A stretch of DNA of 64,000 bases from Bacteroides acidifaciens (GTDB lineage Bacteria; Bacteroidota; Bacteroidia; Bacteroidales; Bacteroidaceae): positions 1,488,001 through 1,552,000 of the forward strand of contig NZ_CAEUHO010000001.1 of the NCBI RefSeq assembly GCF_903181435.1. The letters are read 5' to 3'. The notes beneath the pieces are model-generated. The model was given only the letters and a program-made list of their open reading frames with translations, was not told the DNA's origin and did not search any database. This document shows, one piece after another, positions 57,812 through 64,000 of this stretch. The position numbers were made by a program, and so were the translations under genes. Position 1 is the stretch's first letter; every line of letters starts with the position of its first letter.

Positions 57812-58051
57812 AAAAAGAAAGTGTGGAGTCATCTGCTTATCTATCGGGAGGCTCTGGTAAACCTAAGGAACAAATAAACAATACCCCACACTTGTATAGA
57901 TATGCACATGACAGCGCATAATGGAATACAAGTGACGAGTGTTATTGTTATCCCTGTTCCTTTTGAAATTTACCAGATTTCCCGAATAAGGATAAAAGCA
58001 AAACACTTTCATCTATTAATTATATGTAAAGTTGCACAACTACTTGTGACA
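57812..58051 (-). ncRNA. Long-hairpin RNA or leader upstream of the 669-residue protein gene
   Basis: Minus-strand -7 element TATATTTG at 58058-58065. The transcript would hold a 5' hairpin (58031-58053, arms GTTGcACAA/TTGTgaCAAC). A long imperfect hairpin follows, made of four stacked helices: 57969-57977 with 57853-57861 (9 bp), 57955-57962 with 57865-57872 (8 bp), 57944-57951 with 57874-57882 (one bulge), and 57926-57934 with 57889-57897 (9 bp). A further pair, 57886-57893 (AAGTGTGG) with 57819-57826 (CCACACTT), overlaps the last helix and is followed by TCTTTTTT, so a terminator-like form competes with the long hairpin. It could be a free ncRNA or an attenuator. Confidence 0.65.
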
Positions 58052-58130
58052 ACGTTGCAAATATAGACAATCTTTTGCAATATAACACTTCAAGGGCATT
58101 GTTTTTTGTTTTTAGCGTATAAATTATTCG

Positions 58131-58505
58131 CTAATAATCAATCTCATTTTCTATCAGTTCATCATCGCATTCATCTATTTGTGTATCGAAAACTTCCGAT
58201 GGAAAAGTCATCTCATCTTCCGGATCGGCAAGAAAATCATCCAAACGTTCGTTGAAATCATCTTCTGGGCAATAAGTATTGGAGTCATTTTCCTTCTTTT
58301 CTGTTTTCAGAAGAAGTTCATCTTCGTTGGTTGGTGAAGAAGAGGTGTATGAACAATTGTCGGAATCAGGATGAATAGACGAAGCATTCCTGTCAAGACT
58401 TCTCATTAACTCTTTCTGTGCCAGCTGGTCTTGATAGACAAAATAGCTAAAGACAACAACAAGGGCTGAGATACCTACGGTTCTGAATATCTTTTTTATT
58501 TTCAT
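58131..58505 (-). CDS. Membrane-anchored acidic protein of unknown function
   Basis: 124 residues. N-terminal basic segment and one hydrophobic helix (KIKKIFRTVGISALVVVFSY), then a polar, strongly acidic tail (EDDFNERLDDFLADPEDEMT). Probably a type II single-span protein with a disordered periplasmic tail. It starts 24 bases after the WYL regulator's stop on the same strand, so cotranscription is likely. Function unknown. Confidence 0.65.
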   Translation of the reverse strand: MKIKKIFRTVGISALVVVFSYFVYQDQLAQKELMRSLDRNASSIHPDSDNCSYTSSSPTNEDELLLKTEKKENDSNTYCPEDDFNERLDDFLADPEDEMTFPSEVFDTQIDECDDELIENEIDY

Positions 58506-58529
58506 ATTTAGGAAATTGAAGTTCTATTT

Positions 58530-59441
58530 TTATGTATTCCTCTGTAATGCTTCCTCATATACTTTTCGGATACGTTCCCGAAGATGTAACGGCTTGATTA
58601 CCGTAAGTGAGCTACTACGTGCGAGTAATGCCATGACAAAATCATTGGTAATACGGAGGTGCAATGTAATCCGGAATTCTGTTTCGTTGTCTGCAATGAT
58701 TTGCTGCGAATGGTGTAGAGGAACAGATTTTAAGAACCTGCCATCTAGTGCACTGTAACTCAATTCAATATCTTCTACGGGAATATCCGGTTGGTTCCAG
58801 ATACCATAACTGTCCTTAAATAAGTCGTTTGCATCAATATCCATATCTCTCTTGAAGGTTTCTTCATAATAAATCCGGAGGTTACGGATACAGTCTACGT
58901 TGAATGTTTTCAGCACGTTATTATCGTAGGCGAGGAGATACCAGCGTTGCTGATCTTCTTTCAGATAATGGGGGAGAACTTTCTTTTCGCGCCTTCTGCC
59001 TTCTTCGCGTACATATATATAATCGAATGCTACCGGATGAGAGAATTTGATGGCCTTTATCAATGCCGGAAGGCATTCGGTGTCAGACGGACGGTGATGT
59101 TCGGCAAGGACATAAGTATGCAGATTGGATGTTTTATCCAAAGCATTCAGTAAATCGAAGTTCAGCAACAGGCGTTCGTATTGCTCGTTAATCAGACTGT
59201 CCTCTTCATTGATATAATAGCCGCTCCATTTTTTGTCAAAGCGGATGCAAATGCCGAACAAATCTTCTATATCTTTAAAATCACGTTGTATGGTCCGGAT
59301 ATCAACAGGCGTCGCGTCACGCTCTTCCATGCGAAGCCGCACATATTCCTCCAGCTCTTCACGCGGAACATAACGTTGCCTTTCTTTCAATTTGTTGATA
59401 ATAACCAGCATTCGTTGTATACCTTCCAATTTCTTTCCCAT
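58530..59441 (-). CDS. WYL-domain transcriptional regulator
   Basis: 303 residues. N-terminal DeoR-like winged helix region (about 1-75: MLVIINKLKERQRYVPREEL, then DVRTIQRDFKDIEDLFG). WYL domain at about 130-210 (HPVAFDYIYVREEGRRREKK, and QQRWYLLAYDNNVLKTF containing WYL). A C-terminal WCX region follows. WYL proteins bind ligands or nucleic acids and often control defence, CRISPR or stress genes. It is divergent from fetAB. The defence-like genes lie downstream on its own strand, so its target is unclear. Confidence 0.9.
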   Translation of the reverse strand: MGKKLEGIQRMLVIINKLKERQRYVPREELEEYVRLRMEERDATPVDIRTIQRDFKDIEDLFGICIRFDKKWSGYYINEEDSLINEQYERLLLNFDLLNALDKTSNLHTYVLAEHHRPSDTECLPALIKAIKFSHPVAFDYIYVREEGRRREKKVLPHYLKEDQQRWYLLAYDNNVLKTFNVDCIRNLRIYYEETFKRDMDIDANDLFKDSYGIWNQPDIPVEDIELSYSALDGRFLKSVPLHHSQQIIADNETEFRITLHLRITNDFVMALLARSSSLTVIKPLHLRERIRKVYEEALQRNT

Positions 59442-59469
59442 AGTCTGCTTTCTTTTGGATTTCTACCGG

Positions 59470-59503
59470 CAAAGATAATGAGCCATGGCGACAAAACATG
59501 TCG
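59470..59503. promoter_or_regulatory. WYL-gene promoter with CGACA/TGTCG operator-like repeat
   Basis: Minus-strand -7 element TATCTTTG at 59470-59477 serves the WYL gene. Just upstream lies CGACA-N5-TGTCG (59489-59503), with another TGTCG at about 59507-59511. The repeat sits in the -33 region and could be an autoregulatory site. Confidence 0.5.
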
Positions 59504-59573
59504 TTCTGTCGAATTTATACAAAACCTCCCGCTTTTGTTTCCCATCGATATCCGAAAAGTCTTGTTTTTTGTG

Positions 59574-59581
59574 TACTTTTG
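59574..59581 (+). promoter_or_regulatory. -7 element of fetAB
   Basis: TACTTTTG (TAnnTTTG), 25 bases before the fetA start. Confidence 0.62.
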
Positions 59582-59606
59582 GCGAGAATTTCAAGAGAAC
59601 AAATAA

Positions 59607-60227
59607 ATGTTACATATCAATAACGCCTGCATAACCTTTGGGACAGAAGTGCTTTTCTCCGGTTTTAACCTGAAACTGGAACGGGGAGAAACAGCCTGTA
59701 TCGTAGGACAATCCGGTTGCGGAAAAACATCGTTGCTGAATGCAGTGATGGGATTCGTCCCATTGAAAGAAGGGACTATTCGAGTGGGGGAAATATTTCT
59801 TGATATATCCACTATTGATAGTGTCCGGCGTCAGATTGCATGGATTCCGCAAGAGTTAGCGTTACCATTTGAATGGGTGAAAGAAATGGTCGCCCTGCCG
59901 TTCGAGTTGAAAGTGAACCGCTCGGTTCCTTTTTCAGAAGAAAGGCTTTTCGCTTGCTTTGACGAATTGGGATTGGAGCACGAATTATATACAAAGAGAG
60001 TGAATGAAGTTTCGGGCGGACAACGGCAACGTATTATGCTTGCAGTGGCTGCGATGCTTGATAAACCTCTCATTATTATAGATGAACCAACTTCTGCTTT
60101 GGATTCTGGATCGACTGATAAAGTGCTTTCTTTTTTCCGGCGACAGGCGGAAAAAGGAGCGGCTGTACTTGCTGTGTCTCACGACAAGGACTTTGCATCG
60201 GGGTGTCATTATGTAATAGAACTATAA
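59607..60227 (+). CDS. fetA: FetA-like ABC transporter ATPase (iron export)
   Basis: 206 residues. Walker A CIVGQSGCGKTSLLNAV (about 32-48), signature NEVSGGQRQRIMLAVA, Walker B PLIIIDEPTSALDS, and switch His in VLAVSHDKDF. The short length and following UPF0014 permease match the FetAB (YbbL/YbbM) pair, an exporter implicated in iron homeostasis and oxidative-stress resistance in Escherichia coli. The substrate here is inferred from that family. Confidence 0.88.
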   Translation: MLHINNACITFGTEVLFSGFNLKLERGETACIVGQSGCGKTSLLNAVMGFVPLKEGTIRVGEIFLDISTIDSVRRQIAWIPQELALPFEWVKEMVALPFELKVNRSVPFSEERLFACFDELGLEHELYTKRVNEVSGGQRQRIMLAVAAMLDKPLIIIDEPTSALDSGSTDKVLSFFRRQAEKGAAVLAVSHDKDFASGCHYVIEL

Positions 60228-60260
60228 TCCAAATCGAATAAAACAGTAAGAATATATACC

Positions 60261-61055
60261 GTGGGAACGATTGACATATCATATTATAACTTAGCCATAG
60301 GCTTGCTTCTGCTTGCCATTCCGTTCTTTTATCTATGGAAATTCAAGACGGGATTATTGAAACCTGCCGTGATCGGTACAGTACGGATGATTATCCAACT
60401 GTTCTTCATAGGCATGTATTTGAAATATCTTTTTATATGGAATAATCCCTGGATTAATTTCCTTTGGGTGATTATTATGATATTCGTAGCCGGACAAACC
60501 GCATTGGTACGTACCCAGTTGAAACGCAGTATTTTGCTGATTCCGATTTCAGTCGGGTTTCTTTGCAGTGTCGTGTTGGTAGGGTTGTATTTCATAGGTA
60601 TTGTTCTTCAATTGGATAATATTTTCAGTGCTCAATACTTTATTCCGATATTCGGTATTCTGATGGGAAATATGCTTTCGAGCAATGTTATCGCCTTGAA
60701 TACTTATTATAGCGGATTGAAACGTGAACAACAATTATATAGATATTTATTGGGCAACGGGGCTACCAGACAGGAAGCGCAGGCTCCGTTTATTCGGCAG
60801 GCGATTATTAAATCATTCAGCCCGTTGATTGCGAATATTGCTGTAATGGGATTGGTAGCTTTCCCGGGGACAATGATTGGACAGATTTTAGGCGGAAGTA
60901 CTCCAAACGTTGCCATTAAATATCAGATGATGATAATGGTAATCACATTCGCTGCATCCATGCTGTCGTTGATGATAACCATTTCATTGGCTTCGCGAAA
61001 GTCATTTGATGCATATGGGAAGCTTCTGGAAGTATCGAAAGAAACTAAGAAATGA
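60261..61055 (+). CDS. fetB: FetB-like ABC permease (UPF0014)
   Basis: 264 residues, about seven membrane helices. Family motifs: GTVRMIIQLFFIGMYLKYLF near 35, FGILMGNMLSSNVIALNTYY near 130, and the cytoplasmic coupling region TRQEAQAPFIRQAIIKSFSP (about 172-191) followed by AFPGTMIGQILGG. It starts with GTG, 33 bases after fetA. The next small gene overlaps its stop (ATGA). Confidence 0.92.
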   Translation: MGTIDISYYNLAIGLLLLAIPFFYLWKFKTGLLKPAVIGTVRMIIQLFFIGMYLKYLFIWNNPWINFLWVIIMIFVAGQTALVRTQLKRSILLIPISVGFLCSVVLVGLYFIGIVLQLDNIFSAQYFIPIFGILMGNMLSSNVIALNTYYSGLKREQQLYRYLLGNGATRQEAQAPFIRQAIIKSFSPLIANIAVMGLVAFPGTMIGQILGGSTPNVAIKYQMMIMVITFAASMLSLMITISLASRKSFDAYGKLLEVSKETKK

Positions 61056-61333
61056 CAATAACCGACCATATATTTCAGAAAGTCGCCGAAATATCCATAC
61101 CGCATTTCTTTGTTACAGTGGAATTTGCAGCAATGGGTAGTGGGATGCCCCAAGGTATTGAAACCTTTTTGCAGGAAAAGCATAAGGCAATTCTTCGAGG
61201 CGCGAACGGTCGTAAATTCATCTATCGGGAAGGAGAGTGGCGATTGATTTTTACTTTTTTCCCTACGGATAGAGTAGTCGATGAACGCTATGCCCTCAAG
61301 AATAAAACCTCTCTCCATATATATAAAAAATAA
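61052..61333 (+). CDS. Small protein coupled to fetAB, unknown function
   Basis: 93 residues (MTITDHIFQKVAEISIPHFF start; LRGANGRKFIYREGEWRLIF in the middle). The start overlaps the fetB stop as ATGA, so translation is coupled. Soluble, mixed alpha/beta composition, no Cys or His cluster. Family not recognised. It may modulate the transporter or simply ride on the transcript. Confidence 0.62.
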   Translation: MTITDHIFQKVAEISIPHFFVTVEFAAMGSGMPQGIETFLQEKHKAILRGANGRKFIYREGEWRLIFTFFPTDRVVDERYALKNKTSLHIYKK

Positions 61334-61453
61334 AACTTGCTGTCATCTGTCACATTTTGGTACTTAAAGGATTGATTAGTGCGAGGTTAGAGTGTGACAG
61401 CACGGTGTGACAACAGTGTGATGGCAAATGTTGCTGTCACAAGAAGCAAGTTC
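61334..61453. other. Nested inverted repeats after the fetAB operon
   Basis: Outer arms AACTTGCT (61334-61341) and AGCAAGTT (61445-61452), inner arms TGTGACAGCA (61393-61402) and TGCTGTCACA (61432-61441), both perfect. Further GTGTGAC and TGTCAC copies lie between them. It may be a 3' structure of the fetAB transcript. No T-run follows. Nothing else is seen up to the array at 61491. Confidence 0.5.
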
Positions 61454-61490
61454 CAAGTTGTTTCCTTTATTGACGTTATTTAAAATTTTA

Positions 61491-61617
61491 GTTTCAAGCA
61501 ATGGAAACTAGAGTTTCATCGGTAAGAAACATTAGTTTCAACGGTATGAAACTAAAGTTTCACGCAGATGGAACTACAGTTTCAAAGCATGAAACATTTA
61601 GTTTCATTCCTTGAAAC
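61491..61617. repeat. Array C: six hairpins at exact 22-bp period
   Basis: Six units start at 61491, 61513, 61535, 61557, 61579 and 61601. Each is GTTTC, 7-8 variable bases, then GAAAC (one unit ends GGAAC), separated by 4-5 A/T-rich bases. The arms are conserved and the loops are not. The period matches arrays A and B, although the arm sequence is unrelated. The array lies between the end of the fetAB unit and the 3' end of a converging lipoprotein gene. Confidence 0.88.
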
Positions 61618-61650
61618 AAATAGTTCTCCTATATGAAAAAAATCAGCTCC

Positions 61651-62073
61651 TTATTTCCCCTTGAGTTTTTCATATAAGCAACGAAGTTGAACAAACTGTT
61701 CTCCCGGTTGCACATATCCGTTTTCAAACATTTTTTCTGAGACTTGAAATTTAGAGAGATGGTGGCGTATATACTTCTCTGCGTCCGGCGATTGCTTTTT
61801 GACGAAAGCTTTTAAGGCAACCTTTCCGTTTTCATAGATGAAAACTTTAGCTTTAATTGTACGGAAACCCCATTCTTTACAGTGTTTCGTCTCCGCCTTA
61901 TCTATCCAGAAGATGGCAGTAGCTTTTATTGTATCTGCAATACATTCTTCTGTACCACCATTACTCATATCTTTGGTAACAGACTTTTCAGAGTTCTCGT
62001 TTGGCTTCAATTGACAGGAAACAGTCAAAATAACTAATAGAAAATAGGATAGAATTGTTTTCATCGTATTCAA
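61651..62073 (-). CDS. Small lipoprotein of unknown function
   Basis: 140 residues. Signal peptide with lipobox: NTMKTILSYFLLVILTVSC. The mature part has TIKATAIFWIDKAETKHCKE and WGFRTIKAKVFIYENGKVAL, then ENGYVQPGEQFVQLRCLYEK near the C-terminus. I recall similar Bacteroides proteins with a DUF4891-like label, but am not sure. The single extra Cys pair in the mature part could form a disulfide. Monocistronic, divergent from the NIF3-like gene. Confidence 0.7.
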   Translation of the reverse strand: MNTMKTILSYFLLVILTVSCQLKPNENSEKSVTKDMSNGGTEECIADTIKATAIFWIDKAETKHCKEWGFRTIKAKVFIYENGKVALKAFVKKQSPDAEKYIRHHLSKFQVSEKMFENGYVQPGEQFVQLRCLYEKLKGK

Positions 62074-62143
62074 TTATTATAGTATATGCAACAAAATTAC
62101 TAAAAAAAGCGGGGCAATGAGCAGTTGTTCCCTTTTATTTTCT

Positions 62144-62151
62144 TATCTTTG
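62144..62151 (+). promoter_or_regulatory. -7 element of the NIF3-like gene; decides its start
   Basis: TATCTTTG (TAnnTTTG). It excludes an upstream TTG start at 62125 and supports the ATG at 62173. Confidence 0.68.
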
Positions 62152-62172
62152 CAACCAAATTTTCTACCAATA

Positions 62173-63267
62173 ATGAAAATTAAGGAAATAGTAAGCGCCC
62201 TTGAACGATTCGCGCCTCTGCCATTGCAAGACGGATTTGATAATGCCGGCCTGCAAATCGGATTGACAGAAGCGGAAGCAACAGGGGCTTTGTTGTGTCT
62301 TGACGTTACCGAAGCTGTGTTGGATGAAGCTATCGCGCTAGGGTACAACCTCGTTATATCGCATCATCCACTCATTTTTAAAGGCTATAAATCCATCACA
62401 GGCAAGGATTACGTGGAACGCTGCATATTGAAAGCAATAAAGAATGATATTGTGATCTATTCGGCGCATACCAACCTCGATAATGCCCAGGGTGGAGTCA
62501 ACTATAAGATAGCTGAGAAAATAGGATTGAAGAACTTGAAAGTCCTCGAACCGAAAGAGAATAGTTTGGTTAAGTTGGTGACTTTTGTTCCTAATGCACA
62601 GGCTGATGCTGTACGCGAAGCATTGTTTGCCGCCGGATGTGGAAATATAGGCGACTATGATTCATGCAGTTACAATCTGAGAGGAGAGGGAACTTTCCGT
62701 GCAAAAGAGGGAACGCATCCTTTTTGTGGAACAATCGGAGAACTGCACCACGAAGAGGAGGTGAGGATTGAAACGATTCTTCCTGCCTTTAAGAAGGCGG
62801 AAAGCATCAAGGCATTATTGGCTGCCCATCCTTATGAGGAACCGGCATTCGACATTTATCCGTTATTGAACAACTGGTCGCAGGCGGGGTCGGGAATTGT
62901 CGGTGAATTGGATGAATCGGAAACAGAAATTGAATTTTTGAAGCGTATCAAGAAGACATTCGAAGTAGGGGGGCTGCGTCATAACAAGCTGATGGGAAGA
63001 GAGATACAGAAAGTAGCATTGTGCGGTGGTGCAGGTGCATTTTTGCTTCCACAGGCAATCCGGTCGGGAGCGGATGTTTTTATTACTGGCGAGATTAAAT
63101 ATCATGATTATTTCGGTCATGAAGAAGATATTCTGATGGCAGAGATAGGTCATTACGAAAGCGAACAATATACAAAAGAAATTTTTTATTCCATAATCCG
63201 GGATTTATTTCCTAATTTTGCACTCCAATTGAGTAAAATAAATACGAATCCCATAAAATATTTATAA
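62173..63267 (+). CDS. NIF3-like dinuclear metal-centre protein (YqfO type)
   Basis: 364 residues from the ATG at 62173. Metal-ligand motifs: NLVISHHPLIFKGYKSI (HH, about residue 65), YSAHTNLDNAQGGVN (about 102-116), and the C-terminal AEIGHYESEQYTKE, whose His and Glu complete the site. The middle (about 130-240) is the extra PII-like insertion of the long YqfO form. These are hexameric proteins with a two-metal site, proposed as GTP cyclohydrolase-like or hydrolase enzymes; the true role is unsettled. The zinc-ribbon protein gene follows after 5 bases. Confidence 0.92.
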   Translation: MKIKEIVSALERFAPLPLQDGFDNAGLQIGLTEAEATGALLCLDVTEAVLDEAIALGYNLVISHHPLIFKGYKSITGKDYVERCILKAIKNDIVIYSAHTNLDNAQGGVNYKIAEKIGLKNLKVLEPKENSLVKLVTFVPNAQADAVREALFAAGCGNIGDYDSCSYNLRGEGTFRAKEGTHPFCGTIGELHHEEEVRIETILPAFKKAESIKALLAAHPYEEPAFDIYPLLNNWSQAGSGIVGELDESETEIEFLKRIKKTFEVGGLRHNKLMGREIQKVALCGGAGAFLLPQAIRSGADVFITGEIKYHDYFGHEEDILMAEIGHYESEQYTKEIFYSIIRDLFPNFALQLSKINTNPIKYL

Positions 63268-63272
63268 GTAAA

Positions 63273-64000
63273 ATGGCTAGAGAAGCAAAAAAAGATCCGA
63301 ATGAGTTGACGGTAGAACAGAAACTGAAAACACTGTTCCAACTACAAACAATGTTGTCTAAGATTGATGAAATCAAGACATTGAGAGGTGAACTTCCGTT
63401 GGAAGTGCAAGACCTTGAAGACGAAATTGCTGGTTTGAGTACCCGTATCGACAAGATCAAAGCTGAAGTGGATGAACTGAAATCTGCTATTGCCGGCAAG
63501 AGAGTAGAAATTGAAACAGCAAAGGCTTCAGTAGAAAAATATAAGTCACAACAAGATAATGTTCGCAACAACCGTGAATATGACTTCTTGACGAAGGAAA
63601 TTGAATTCCAGACATTGGAAATCGAACTTTGCGAGAAGAGAATCAAAGAATACTCTGCAGATAGAGAGGAGAAAGAGGCTGAAGTAGTGAAGAACGAACA
63701 GAGCTTGAACGAAAGACAAAAAGACCTCGAACAGAAGAAGAGCGAACTGGATGAAATTATCTCTGAAACCAAGCAGGAAGAAGAGAAACTGAGAGACAAA
63801 GCCAAAGATTTGGAAACTAAAATCGAGCCGCGTCTGTTGCAGTCATTCAAACGTATCCGCAAGAACTCACGTAACGGACTGGGTATCGTGTATGTGCAAC
63901 GTGATGCTTGTGGCGGTTGTTTTAACAAGATTCCGCCTCAGAGACAACTGGATATCCGTTCTCGTAAGAAAGTTATCGTTTGCGAATATTGCGGACGTAT
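63273..64000 (+). CDS. C4 zinc-ribbon coiled-coil protein, 3' end outside window
   Basis: 242 residues visible. The first 190 are a long coiled coil (KIDEIKTLRGELPLEVQDLE, then DEIISETKQEEEKLRDKAKD). The C4-type zinc ribbon follows: CGGCFNKIPPQ and CEYCGR at the window edge. It matches the DUF164/CdsZ-like family, cytoplasmic proteins of uncertain role linked to nucleic-acid or secretion functions. It starts five bases after the NIF3-like gene, a pairing common in Bacteroidetes and other phyla. Only a few C-terminal residues should be missing. Confidence 0.92.
   Translation, partial: MAREAKKDPNELTVEQKLKTLFQLQTMLSKIDEIKTLRGELPLEVQDLEDEIAGLSTRIDKIKAEVDELKSAIAGKRVEIETAKASVEKYKSQQDNVRNNREYDFLTKEIEFQTLEIELCEKRIKEYSADREEKEAEVVKNEQSLNERQKDLEQKKSELDEIISETKQEEEKLRDKAKDLETKIEPRLLQSFKRIRKNSRNGLGIVYVQRDACGGCFNKIPPQRQLDIRSRKKVIVCEYCGR

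Noticed and set aside
57812..58051. Retron-type msr-msd RNA
   Set aside because: No reverse transcriptase gene is present nearby, and the inverted repeats do not enclose a recognisable msr.
61491..61617. Possible CRISPR array
   Set aside because: Units are 22 bp including 7-8-base centres; there are no 25-40-base spacers and no cas genes in the window.

Overview
The window looks like chromosomal DNA of a gut Bacteroides species. Three things support this. Many genes are preceded by the Bacteroides -7 element TAnnTTTG. The protein set is typical: serine palmitoyltransferase, HU/SPOR and HU-related proteins, a MacB/TolC efflux operon and galacturonate catabolism. The gene order around the serine palmitoyltransferase also resembles B. 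thetaiotaomicron as I remember it, although no database was searched. Most of the window is well-conserved core genome, with two or three AT-rich accessory blocks.

Layout. 1-4.1 kb: hexuronate catabolism (uxaC, LacI regulator, uxaB). 4.4-12.1 kb: an HU-related gene, a 22-bp-period hairpin array, a structured non-coding RNA (copy A) and a six- to seven-gene cluster of unknown envelope proteins (zinc-ribbon membrane protein, TM2 protein, lipoproteins, a 46-residue membrane peptide). 12.2-14.3 kb: remnants of a DUF3990-type cassette, a zinc-ribbon/FHA protein and an HU/SPOR protein. 14.4-26.2 kb: core genes (rfbC, ugd, a lipoprotein, a DEAD-box helicase, serB, a thioredoxin-fold protein without its CXXC, lptF/G-like, tgt, lon, trmN6). 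26.7-26.9 kb: two identical tRNA-Pro genes. 27.0-36.5 kb: a two-component pair with an NtrC-type regulator, divergent from a TolC/HlyD/MacB efflux operon. That operon has a recognisable sigma-54 promoter and two upstream palindromes, and it ends in scars of deleted permeases. 37.0-44.5 kb: serine palmitoyltransferase, a lipid kinase, aspS, GtrA, agmatine-to-putrescine enzymes and a DUF2148 protein.

44.6-58.1 kb is the main accessory region. It starts with a second copy (B) of the hairpin array plus non-coding RNA, followed by six genes of unknown function, one with an ExoX-C-like domain. Next come an AAA ATPase/nuclease (DUF1703 type), IS remnants, an ATPase/RloB TOPRIM pair of the abortive-infection type with a third gene broken by a stop codon, and an intact IS256-family insertion with an 8-bp target duplication. 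It closes with an unusual unit on the minus strand: a long-hairpin RNA, a 669-residue protein of unknown function, a protein carrying two tandem PD-(D/E)XK nuclease domains, and a 49-residue protein. 58.1-64.0 kb: a WYL regulator, fetAB, a third 22-bp-period hairpin array, a lipoprotein, a NIF3-like protein and the start of a zinc-ribbon coiled-coil protein.

The strongest candidate for something undescribed is the duplicated array plus ~315-nt RNA (A and B). It has its own promoter, a long-range closing helix, one hairpin whose two arms changed together between copies, and an intrinsic terminator. It stands before two otherwise unrelated clusters of unknown genes. The second candidate is the long-hairpin RNA with the 669-residue protein and the tandem nuclease.
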